This document shows positions 1 through 5,486 of a DNA stretch of 6,142 nt, piece by piece. The stretch spans positions 18,231 through 24,372 of the forward strand of contig NZ_DQDX01000118.1 in the NCBI RefSeq assembly GCF_003525665.1, given 5' to 3'. The number at the start of each line of letters is the position of its first letter. The stretch's first letter is position 1. The position numbers and the translations under genes were made by a program. The notes under the pieces are model-generated. The model had not been told where the DNA came from, made no database searches, and worked only from the letters and a program-made list of their open reading frames with translations. The DNA is from Flavobacterium sp. Lineage in GTDB: Bacteria > Bacteroidota > Bacteroidia > Flavobacteriales > Flavobacteriaceae.

Positions 1-142
1 ATTTCTGATTTCATTCCTATTTACAAGTTGTGACCTTATAGAAGGTATTTTCAAAGCCGGAATGGGAGTTGGAATTTTTATTGTAATTGCCATCATAGCA
101 GTTATTGTATTTATTATCAGCAGATTTTCTAAAAAGAGTTAA
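1..142 (+). CDS. Small membrane-anchored lipoprotein, 3' end only
   Basis: This is the C-terminal part of a very small protein; the start lies left of the window and the first complete codon begins at base 2. The visible residues run from a hydrophobic stretch into LFTSC followed by Asp-Leu-Ile-Glu, which looks like a lipobox with the lipidated Cys encoded at 29-31. If so, only the first few residues are missing and the mature protein has about 37 residues. After the Cys come a short Gly-containing linker, about 20 hydrophobic residues rich in Ile and Val that read as one membrane-spanning helix, and a basic tail (RFSKKS). A lipid anchor plus a membrane helix in so short a protein is unusual, so the first hydrophobic part could instead be a plain membrane segment. 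I do not recognise a function. A hairpin terminator follows the stop codon. Confidence 0.7.
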   Translation, partial: FLISFLFTSCDLIEGIFKAGMGVGIFIVIAIIAVIVFIISRFSKKS

Positions 143-165
143 ATAATGCTACAAATTATCTAATT

Positions 166-206
166 AAAGATTGAAATTGATTTAAAATTGATTTCAATCT
201 TTTTTT
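166..206 (+). terminator. Intrinsic terminator after the small lipoprotein gene
   Basis: A perfect 12-base inverted repeat (AAAGATTGAAAT at 166-177, its complement at 191-202) encloses a 13-base AT-rich loop. It is followed by a run of T ending at 206. It sits 24 bases after the stop codon of the small lipoprotein gene and upstream of the transketolase promoter, where a terminator is expected. The stem is AT-rich, so it is weaker than the hairpin at 2815-2846. Confidence 0.72.
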
Positions 207-274
207 ATGGTCATTTTGTAGATAACTTTTTAAAAGTCTAAAACCGCATTAAACTAAAAATCGAATTATCTGAT

Positions 275-282
275 TATCTTTG
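275..282 (+). promoter_or_regulatory. Probable -7 promoter element of the transketolase operon
   Basis: TATCTTTG matches the Bacteroidota -7 consensus TAnnTTTG exactly and lies 25 bases before the transketolase start codon, leaving a short leader. No TTG element is visible 17 to 23 bases upstream; only TTA at 249-251 (23-base spacing) comes close. The upstream half of the promoter is therefore weak or degenerate. Confidence 0.6.
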
Positions 283-307
283 CGGCAGTTTAACTTTAAC
301 AAACAAA

Positions 308-1156
308 ATGAAGACTAACACACAACAATTACAAGATTTTTCAACACAAGTGCGAAGAGACATTCTTCGAATGGTACATGCCGTAAACTCAGGACATCCT
401 GGAGGTTCATTAGGTTGTACTGAATTTTTGGTGACTTTATACCAAGAATTAATGGACAGAAAAGAAGGATTTGACATGAATGGTATTGGAGAAGATTTAT
501 TTTTCTTATCAAATGGCCATATCTCGCCAGTTTTCTACAGCGTTTTGGCTAGAAGTGGTTATTTCCCAGTTTCAGAATTGGCCACTTTTAGAAAATTAAA
601 CACTCGTTTACAAGGACATCCAACTACACATGAAGGTTTACCTGGAGTTAGAGTTGCATCGGGTTCATTAGGACAAGGTTTATCTGTTGCTATTGGAGCT
701 GCACAAGCTAAAAAATTGAACAATTGCAATCATTTAATCTACGCACTTTTGGGCGATGGAGAATTGCAAGAAGGTCAAAATTGGGAAGCAATTATGTATG
801 CATCGGCTAAAAAAGTAGATAACTTAATTGCAACAATCGATTTAAACGGAAAGCAAATTGACGGAACTACAGACGAAGTTTTAAACATGGGAAGCGTTCG
901 CGCTAAGTTTGAAGCATTCGATTGGGATGTTTTAGAAATTACTGCTGGAAACGATATCGAAGCAATAATTGCTGGAATGACTGATGCTAAATCTAGAACT
1001 GGAAAAGGAAAACCAGTTTGCGTTTTATTACACACAGAAATGGGTAACGGAGTAGATTATATGATGTATTCTCACGCTTGGCACGGAAAAGCTCCAAATG
1101 ATGAACAACTTGCAAAAGCATTAGAACAAAACGCTGAAACTTTAGGAGACTACTAA
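308..1156 (+). CDS. Transketolase, N-terminal (TPP-binding) subunit
   Basis: With the C-terminal subunit encoded at 1845-2798 this forms transketolase (EC 2.2.1.1), which moves two-carbon ketol units between sugar phosphates in the cytoplasmic non-oxidative pentose phosphate pathway. This 282-residue half binds thiamine diphosphate and Mg. Visible motifs are SGHPGGSLG (28-36), SNGHISP (68-74), GHPTTHEG (103-110) leading into SGSLGQGLSVA, and the TPP motif starting GDGELQEG (149-156) and ending at Asn180 in TIDLN. HAWHGKAP (256-263) carries a conserved-type His. The length suits a two-subunit transketolase, so this is not a truncated full-length enzyme of about 650 residues. The start follows an A-rich leader without Shine-Dalgarno, as is usual in this phylum. 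The last base of its stop codon is the first base of the next gene's ATG. Confidence 0.95.
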   Translation: MKTNTQQLQDFSTQVRRDILRMVHAVNSGHPGGSLGCTEFLVTLYQELMDRKEGFDMNGIGEDLFFLSNGHISPVFYSVLARSGYFPVSELATFRKLNTRLQGHPTTHEGLPGVRVASGSLGQGLSVAIGAAQAKKLNNCNHLIYALLGDGELQEGQNWEAIMYASAKKVDNLIATIDLNGKQIDGTTDEVLNMGSVRAKFEAFDWDVLEITAGNDIEAIIAGMTDAKSRTGKGKPVCVLLHTEMGNGVDYMMYSHAWHGKAPNDEQLAKALEQNAETLGDY

Positions 1157-1158
1157 TG
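1144..1158 (+). promoter_or_regulatory. TAATG stop/start overlap with Shine-Dalgarno-like AGGAGA
   Basis: The transketolase stop TAA (1154-1156) and the next ATG (1156-1158) share one A, an arrangement typical of translational coupling. AGGAGA at 1144-1149 lies six bases before this ATG, an ideal spacing for a ribosome binding site. The hexamer also encodes part of Leu-Gly-Asp at the end of the transketolase subunit, and flavobacteria rarely use Shine-Dalgarno pairing, so its role as a binding site is uncertain. The overlap itself is certain. Confidence 0.45.
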
Positions 1159-1830
1159 AAGTCTTTAATAGCTTTTAGTTTTCTTTTTCTATCATTTTTT
1201 TCTTTTTCACAAGAGAAAATGAGTTATTACTTTGATTATTATTCGATTTCCAACTATAAAAATTATGGTGCTAAATTGGATAATTTAATGGTAAACGTAC
1301 TCAATGAAAAAGATTCAACTTATACGCTATTACTAAATTACAGCAGCAAAGAAGCAACATTAAATGATCGAAAGAATAGACAATTAATAAAGTTTGTTTT
1401 TGATTTTAAATTTGAGAAAATTGAAGATCTCAATAAATTGACAAATCCCAAGTTATACACTCGAGTACAAACTATTAAAGGTAGAAGATTCAAAAAATTT
1501 GTTGAAGATTTTGAATATGAAAATGATAGTTTGACAGAAAAAACAATTGTCCATCTTACTTCCTATAGAAATAAGAAGCGAAAAAAAATCATTAATGAAC
1601 ATTATTATTACTTTGGAGACAATGAAAACACAGTTGACTCACATAAAAAGTCAATAAAAAATTATCTTCTCAATAAGTATAAATTAAAAGATTTAAAAGA
1701 TTTAAATATTGAAAAGGTTTTGCATTTAAAAGATGGAAAAATTGAATCTCAAATAGATTTTGTTGAAATAAAAAAAGTTGACTTTAATTTCAAATTTGAA
1801 ATCGAAGAAGTTTATCCAAAAAGATTATAA
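1156..1830 (+). CDS. Exported protein of unknown function inside the transketolase operon
   Basis: I do not recognise this 224-residue protein. It begins with a clear Sec signal peptide: Lys2, a Phe/Leu-rich core, and a likely signal peptidase I site after S-F-S (16-18), before Gln19-Glu20. There is no lipobox Cys, so the mature protein should be soluble in the periplasm or exported further. The mature part is rich in Lys, Asn, Tyr, Phe and Asp, with alternating polar and hydrophobic stretches that suggest beta structure. No catalytic motif is apparent. Near the C-terminus is an LKD-LKD tandem (177-182). Base composition differs from its neighbours: I count 11 G+C in 1381-1440 and 10 in 1681-1740, against 26 in 601-660 of the upstream subunit gene. 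The start overlaps the transketolase stop, and no promoter or terminator separates it from either subunit gene, so it should be co-transcribed. The exported location argues against its being a transketolase subunit. Confidence 0.8.
   Translation: MKSLIAFSFLFLSFFSFSQEKMSYYFDYYSISNYKNYGAKLDNLMVNVLNEKDSTYTLLLNYSSKEATLNDRKNRQLIKFVFDFKFEKIEDLNKLTNPKLYTRVQTIKGRRFKKFVEDFEYENDSLTEKTIVHLTSYRNKKRKKIINEHYYYFGDNENTVDSHKKSIKNYLLNKYKLKDLKDLNIEKVLHLKDGKIESQIDFVEIKKVDFNFKFEIEEVYPKRL
1684..1701 (+). repeat. Two tandem copies of a 9-base unit inside the exported-protein gene
   Basis: TTAAAAGAT occurs twice in direct succession (1684-1692 and 1693-1701) and a degenerate third copy follows (TTAAATATT, 1702-1710). 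The unit is in frame and encodes Leu-Lys-Asp, so copy-number change would add or remove three residues without a frameshift. It is probably a simple slippage product in AT-rich DNA. Confidence 0.6.
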
Positions 1831-1844
1831 AAACAACACACAAA

Positions 1845-2798
1845 ATGAAAAAATACGAAAATACAGGAAGTAAAGATACCCGTTCTGGATTTGGTGCAGG
1901 AATGACCGAATTGGGACAAAAAAATGAAAACGTTGTTGCCTTATGTGCCGATTTAATTGGTTCATTAAAATTTGACGATTTCAAAAAAAATCACCCAGAG
2001 CGTTTTTTCCAAATTGGAATTGCAGAAGCCAACATGATTGGAATTGCAGCTGGATTAACCATTGGTGGAAAAATTCCATTTACTGGAACATTCGCTAACT
2101 TTTCTACAGGAAGAGTTTACGATCAAATTCGTCAATCGGTTGCTTATTCTGATAAAAATGTAAAAATTTGTGCTTCTCACGCCGGATTAACTTTAGGAGA
2201 AGATGGAGCAACACACCAAATATTAGAAGATATTGGTTTGATGAAAATGTTACCAGGAATGACTGTTATCAATACTTGCGATTACAATCAAACGAAAGCA
2301 GCTACTTTAGCTTTGGCAGATCATCATGGTCCCGCTTATTTGCGCTTTGGTCGTCCGGTTGTGCCTAACTTTATGCCAGCAGACGAACCATTTGTAATTG
2401 GAAAAGCGATACTTTTAAACGAAGGTACAGATGTTACAATCATTGCAACCGGACATTTAGTTTGGGAAGCATTAATTGCAGCAGAAGCATTGGAAGCAAA
2501 AGGTATTTCGGCAGAAGTAATTAATATTCACACAATAAAACCATTGGACGAAGAAGCAATTCTAAAATCGGTTGGAAAAACAGGTTGTGTAGTTACAGCA
2601 GAAGAACACAATATTCTTGGTGGTTTAGGCGAAAGCGTTGCTAGAACCTTATCGTTAAACAATCCAACGCCACAAGAGTTTGTAGCAGTTCAAGATTCAT
2701 TTGGCGAAAGCGGAACTCCAGAACAATTAATGGAAAAATACAAGCTAAACAATCAAGCTATTGTTGAAGCTGTGGAAAGAGTTATTAAAAGAAAATAA
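1845..2798 (+). CDS. Transketolase, C-terminal (pyrimidine-binding) subunit
   Basis: This is the second half of the split transketolase: the domain that binds the pyrimidine ring of thiamine diphosphate, plus the C-terminal domain. Its 317 residues contain QIGIAEANM (56-64), where Glu61 is the conserved residue that activates the cofactor. They also contain GTFANF (81-86), SHAGLTLGEDGATHQ (111-125) with the substrate-site His124, and YLRFGR (165-170), followed by the C-terminal domain with HTIKPLD (229-235) and EEHNILGGLGE (253-263). All expected motifs are intact, so the enzyme should be functional with the N-terminal subunit. The start is preceded by an A-rich leader ending ACACACAAAATG, much like the leader of the first subunit. 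It lies 14 bases after the exported-protein gene. No separate promoter is seen in that gap, so expression probably depends on read-through from the promoter near 275. A strong hairpin follows. Confidence 0.95.
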   Translation: MKKYENTGSKDTRSGFGAGMTELGQKNENVVALCADLIGSLKFDDFKKNHPERFFQIGIAEANMIGIAAGLTIGGKIPFTGTFANFSTGRVYDQIRQSVAYSDKNVKICASHAGLTLGEDGATHQILEDIGLMKMLPGMTVINTCDYNQTKAATLALADHHGPAYLRFGRPVVPNFMPADEPFVIGKAILLNEGTDVTIIATGHLVWEALIAAEALEAKGISAEVINIHTIKPLDEEAILKSVGKTGCVVTAEEHNILGGLGESVARTLSLNNPTPQEFVAVQDSFGESGTPEQLMEKYKLNNQAIVEAVERVIKRK

Positions 2799-2814
2799 TT
2801 TCACTTTTATTCAT

Positions 2815-2846
2815 AAAAAAACCAGTTCGTTTGAACTGGTTTTTTT
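2815..2846. terminator. Bidirectional intrinsic terminator between convergent genes
   Basis: A perfect 14-base inverted repeat (2815-2828 and 2833-2846) has a four-base GTTT loop. The core is ACCAGTTC/GAACTGGT, flanked by seven A on the left and seven T on the right, so either strand gives a stable hairpin followed by a U tract. It lies between the stop codons of the transketolase C-terminal subunit (plus strand) and the FKBP-like lipoprotein (minus strand) and should end both transcripts. Confidence 0.93.
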
Positions 2847-2855
2847 GTTTTATAA

Positions 2856-3950
2856 TTATTGATATTGATCATAAAAGGGTGGCTTTGCATTTGGATCAAG
2901 ATGCCTTCTTAACCTGTTAGGGTCAGTAAAATCGCCTGGTCCTGGACTAGGCAACATGATTGGAGTAGTTGATGGAGGAATAATAACTGGCATTAATGGT
3001 CCAGTAAATGCTCTCGGAATTCCTCTAGTTTCATCCCATGGTGTAGATGGATTATCTGTTGCAGCACCATTAAAAGGATATTGACGTGTTTTTTTTACAA
3101 CTCCATCCATGTATGAATATTTAATCTCATTTTTTGTCAATACTCTATCATTATCATCATCAACATCAAAATAATTAGGAATTTCATCTCCATTTCCTAC
3201 TGGAAAATTTAGATCTGAATTATAATCTTGTGGATCATATAAAAAGTCGGAACCCAAAGGCACTTCATCTTTGGACAATACACCATCACTATCATGATCT
3301 CTATATTTTAACTCAAAAAGTTTAAATGAAAAAACTAAATTAGCATAAGCAGTAAGTGTTCCTTGCGATAAATTAAAATATCCCATTCCTGATGGTAAGA
3401 ACATAATACCTGCGCCATAATCACTGAAATTTACTGGGTTTGGTCCATCTGTTGGGTCGTAATTACCTGTTTTAAAATAAGGCAATATTTCACTCCATCC
3501 AGCAACTAAATCATCAGTTCTAAACCAAACTGGATTTTGAGCAAAATCAAATTGGTCGCCTTTAACAGTTTCAACACCTCGATAACTAACGTGTATTGAA
3601 TCAACCGCAGTTGGACGCTGACCAACACCTTCATTTAATACAATATAATATATTTTATAATCCACCTTGTGAGCAACGTTGGTAACTGTTTTAAACTGTA
3701 AAGGATATTGAGTTTGTTCTCTAATAGAAGTTTCCGGACCATTGGCAGGAATTTCTGTGTATGTAACATTAAACTCAGCATCAACAGCCATTGAGTGTGT
3801 ATCAATAAATTTATTTATAGAATCAATATCTTTAGCATACTGTTCTACATAATCTCTAGGCTTTGAAACAGGATTATCATCTTCTTTTGCACAAGAGAAA
3901 AGCGTCACGATAACCGCTAGAGAAAAAATAATTTTAAAATATTTGTTCAT
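2856..3950 (-). CDS. FKBP-like peptidyl-prolyl isomerase lipoprotein with EF-hand/TSP3-type loops
   Basis: This is a 364-residue lipoprotein. The signal peptide ends at LFSC with lipid-accepting Cys20, followed by Ala-Lys-Glu-Asp-Asp, which fits the lysine-acidic export signal that sends flavobacterial lipoproteins to the cell surface. Residues about 97-215 resemble an FKBP fold: VSYRG (121-125), FDF (134-136), VAGWSEILPYFKTG (149-162), IMFLPSGMGY (182-191) and LVFSFKLFEL (205-214). Whether the isomerase site is active cannot be judged from motifs alone. A perfect EF-hand loop follows directly (Asp218, Asp220, Asp222, Gly223, Leu225, Glu229). After a linker comes a second, TSP3-like loop (Asp264, Asp266, Asp268, Glu275) with Arg269 where Gly is usual. 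Residues 312-338 are Pro-rich and precede a tail with RLRRHLD (346-352). The likely role is folding or stability of envelope or surface proteins, with calcium binding; this is inferred. Nearest known relatives are the flavobacterial FKBP lipoproteins, to which gliding protein GldI also belongs, but the EF-hand region argues against calling it GldI. Confidence 0.82.
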   Translation of the reverse strand: MNKYFKIIFSLAVIVTLFSCAKEDDNPVSKPRDYVEQYAKDIDSINKFIDTHSMAVDAEFNVTYTEIPANGPETSIREQTQYPLQFKTVTNVAHKVDYKIYYIVLNEGVGQRPTAVDSIHVSYRGVETVKGDQFDFAQNPVWFRTDDLVAGWSEILPYFKTGNYDPTDGPNPVNFSDYGAGIMFLPSGMGYFNLSQGTLTAYANLVFSFKLFELKYRDHDSDGVLSKDEVPLGSDFLYDPQDYNSDLNFPVGNGDEIPNYFDVDDDNDRVLTKNEIKYSYMDGVVKKTRQYPFNGAATDNPSTPWDETRGIPRAFTGPLMPVIIPPSTTPIMLPSPGPGDFTDPNRLRRHLDPNAKPPFYDQYQ

Positions 3951-3970
3951 TATTATATTAAATTAGGTGC

Positions 3971-4001
3971 GCAAGATACAATATTGATTTATTTTTGTAA
4001 A
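3971..4001 (-). promoter_or_regulatory. Possible promoter of the FKBP-like lipoprotein gene
   Basis: On the minus strand, TATCTTGC (complement of 3971-3978) resembles the -7 consensus TAnnTTTG with one mismatch. TTT (complement of 3999-4001) lies 20 bases upstream, where TTG is expected. Both parts are imperfect, but the position, 21 bases before the start codon, is right. It overlaps the plus-strand -7 element at 3990-3997, so the two divergent promoters may compete for RNA polymerase. Confidence 0.35.
3990..3997 (+). promoter_or_regulatory. Probable -7 promoter element of the hslR operon
   Basis: TATTTTTG matches TAnnTTTG exactly, 32 bases before the hslR start codon. No TTG is found at the expected upstream distance, so the call rests on the -7 element and its position in a 79-base divergent intergenic region. 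Confidence 0.5.
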
Positions 4002-4029
4002 CTATTTAACGCTGATTTTAGAAAAAATT

Positions 4030-4416
4030 ATGAGAGTTGACAAATACTTATGGTGTGTACGTTACTACAAAACTAGAAATATGGTAACCGAAGCTTGCAA
4101 AAAGAATCATATTACAGTAAACGGTCAAGTTGCCAAAGCTTCTAAAGAGGTTTTTGCTACGGATAAAATCACGTTTAGAAAAGACCAAATTACCCATATA
4201 ATTACGGTTTTGGATGTTCCTGCAAATCGTGTTGGAGCCAAACTTGTTGATGTATATCGAAAAGATGAAACTCCAGCAGAATCATTTGCTCATTTAGAAC
4301 TTTTAAAACTTTCTAAAGAACATTATAGAAAAACTGGAACTGGTAGACCAACCAAAAAAGATAGAAGAGATCTAGACGATATAGAATTCAATACCGACGA
4401 AGATGAAACTGAATAG
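4030..4416 (+). CDS. hslR: S4-domain RNA-binding protein, Hsp15 (HslR) family
   Basis: This 128-residue protein resembles E. coli Hsp15, which binds 50S ribosomal subunits carrying stalled nascent chains after premature dissociation and helps recycle them. The N-terminal S4 RNA-binding domain spans about residues 1-50: RVDKYLWCVRYYKTR (2-16), then ITVNGQVAKASKEV (28-41), closely matching the LDKWLW-RFYKTR and NGQ-SKPSK pattern of Hsp15. The C-terminal GRPTKKDRRDLD (105-116) matches the RPDKKERRDL end of Hsp15, and a short acidic tail follows. Length is close to that of the E. coli protein (133 residues). The start is the first ATG after the promoter-like element at 3990-3997 and gives the family's normal N-terminus. 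Its last 14 bases overlap the methyltransferase gene in another frame. The symbol follows the E. coli homologue; orthology is inferred from motifs. Confidence 0.88.
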   Translation: MRVDKYLWCVRYYKTRNMVTEACKKNHITVNGQVAKASKEVFATDKITFRKDQITHIITVLDVPANRVGAKLVDVYRKDETPAESFAHLELLKLSKEHYRKTGTGRPTKKDRRDLDDIEFNTDEDETE

Positions 4417-4984
4417 TGATTATTGGGAAAACCGATACAAAACCAATGAAATAAGTTGGGATGCTGGAACAATTACAACTCCGCTAAAAGAATATATTGA
4501 TCAAATTGAAGATAAATCGATTAAAATTTTAATTCCTGGAGCCGGAAATAGTTATGAATTTGAATACCTATTAAAAAACGGATTTCAAAATGTTTATGTA
4601 TTAGATTTTGCTCAATCGCCATTAGATAATATCAAAGAAAGAGTTTCAAATTGCAATGAAAATCAATTAATTAAATCTGATTTTTTTGAACATAATGCTA
4701 CTTATGATTTAATTCTGGAACAAACTTTTTTCTGTGCAATTGATCCTTCATTACGAGGAGATTATGTAGCTAAAATGAAATCATTATTGAATTCAAATGG
4801 TAAAATTGCCGGATTGTTATTTCAATTTCCATTAACCGATGTCGGTCCGCCTTTTGGTGGTTCTAAATCAGAGTATTTAGCGTTATTTCAAAATGATTTT
4901 GAAGTAAAAAAGTTAGAAACTGCATATAATTCGATAAAACCAAGACAAGGAAACGAACTCTTTTTTATATTTACAAAAAAATAA
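4403..4984 (+). CDS. SAM-dependent methyltransferase, thiopurine methyltransferase (TPMT) family
   Basis: This is a 193-residue cytoplasmic methyltransferase of the TPMT superfamily, which includes thiopurine S-methyltransferases and plant/bacterial thiol and halide methyltransferases. Family marks are YWENRY (7-12) with ISWD (17-20) near the N-terminus and the SAM-binding loop ILIPGAGNSYE (42-52). They continue with Asp68 in VLDFA at the end of strand 2, YDLILEQTFFCAIDPSLR (101-118), which matches the family's characteristic TFFCA segment, PFGGSKSEY (150-158), and RQGNELFFIF (181-190). The natural substrate cannot be read from sequence: thiols, halides, or selenium and tellurium compounds are all possible for this family. 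The chosen ATG overlaps hslR by 14 bases and keeps the conserved YWENRY block close to the N-terminus, as in relatives; translational coupling is likely. The next gene starts four bases after the stop. Confidence 0.88.
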   Translation: MKLNSDYWENRYKTNEISWDAGTITTPLKEYIDQIEDKSIKILIPGAGNSYEFEYLLKNGFQNVYVLDFAQSPLDNIKERVSNCNENQLIKSDFFEHNATYDLILEQTFFCAIDPSLRGDYVAKMKSLLNSNGKIAGLLFQFPLTDVGPPFGGSKSEYLALFQNDFEVKKLETAYNSIKPRQGNELFFIFTKK

Positions 4985-4988
4985 AACC

Positions 4989-5486
4989 ATGAGCCACAAT
5001 ATTATTTTAAACAAGCAAGAAATCGATCATAAAATAAAGCGAATTGCCTATCAAATATTTGAAACATTTGTTGATGAAGAAAGTATTATTGTAGCAGGAA
5101 TAGCATCAAACGGATATGTTTTTGCCGAAAAAATAGCAGCTGTTTTACAATCAATTTCTCCACTTGAAGTAATTTTGTGCGAAGTGACTTTAGACAAACA
5201 AAACCTAAATTCTGAGATAAAAACATCGCTTCCAAAAGAAGCCTATCAAAACAAAGGAATTATCCTTGTAGATGATGTATTAAATTCGGGTTCTACCTTA
5301 ATGTATGGAGTAAAACATTTTTTGGATGTTCCGTTAAAGAAATTTAAAACAGCGGTGTTGGTTGACAGAAATCACAAAAAATACCCAATCAAAGTTGACT
5401 TTAAAGGGATTTCGCTTTCAACCTCATCATTAGAACATGTTACCGTTGTTTTTGAAAAAGATAACTCTTACGCTACTTTAAGTTAG
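4989..5486 (+). CDS. PyrR-like type I phosphoribosyltransferase
   Basis: This 165-residue protein has a type I phosphoribosyltransferase fold. The PRPP-binding motif is IILVDDVLNSGST (91-103), with the Asp95-Asp96 pair, and GIASNGYVFAEKIA (37-50) supplies the loop expected to hold pyrophosphate. The C-terminal part, VLVDRNHKKYPIKVDFKG followed by STSSLEHVTV, matches the PyrR pattern of DRGHRELPI-DYVGK and PTS. It therefore resembles PyrR, which in other bacteria attenuates pyr operon mRNA and has uracil phosphoribosyltransferase activity. Asn99-Ser100-Gly-Ser102 replaces the Tyr-Thr-Gly-Arg usual in PyrR, and no pyr genes or attenuator are nearby, so I do not use the symbol pyrR. It is the last gene of the hslR cluster (4-base gap) and its final nine bases overlap the convergent aroK gene. 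A salvage enzyme is the most likely role, with substrate unknown. Confidence 0.82.
   Translation: MSHNIILNKQEIDHKIKRIAYQIFETFVDEESIIVAGIASNGYVFAEKIAAVLQSISPLEVILCEVTLDKQNLNSEIKTSLPKEAYQNKGIILVDDVLNSGSTLMYGVKHFLDVPLKKFKTAVLVDRNHKKYPIKVDFKGISLSTSSLEHVTVVFEKDNSYATLS

Noticed and set aside
274..1035. Minus-strand open frames of 65-86 codons inside the first transketolase gene
   Set aside because: They lie antisense to a well-supported coding region, have no recognisable motif or promoter, and read as shadow frames.
1156..1844. The gene between the transketolase halves as a mobile element
   Set aside because: I found no terminal inverted repeats, no target-site duplication at the junctions and no transposase or recombinase. 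Transfer remains possible but not by a visible element.
1790..1984. Minus-strand 64-codon frame across the junction into the second transketolase gene
   Set aside because: It has a hydrophobic start but mostly overlaps clear coding sequence on the other strand. The hydrophobic residues reflect complementing A/G-rich codons.
2168..2368. Plus-strand 66-codon alternative frame in the second transketolase gene
   Set aside because: It is an out-of-frame shadow rich in Arg, Ser and Trp with no start signal, inside an intact conserved gene.
308..2798. Transketolase broken by an insertion (pseudogene)
   Set aside because: Both halves have their own start, stop and complete domain motifs, and their lengths fit the known two-subunit transketolases. 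It is a natural split enzyme with an extra gene in between, not a disrupted single gene.
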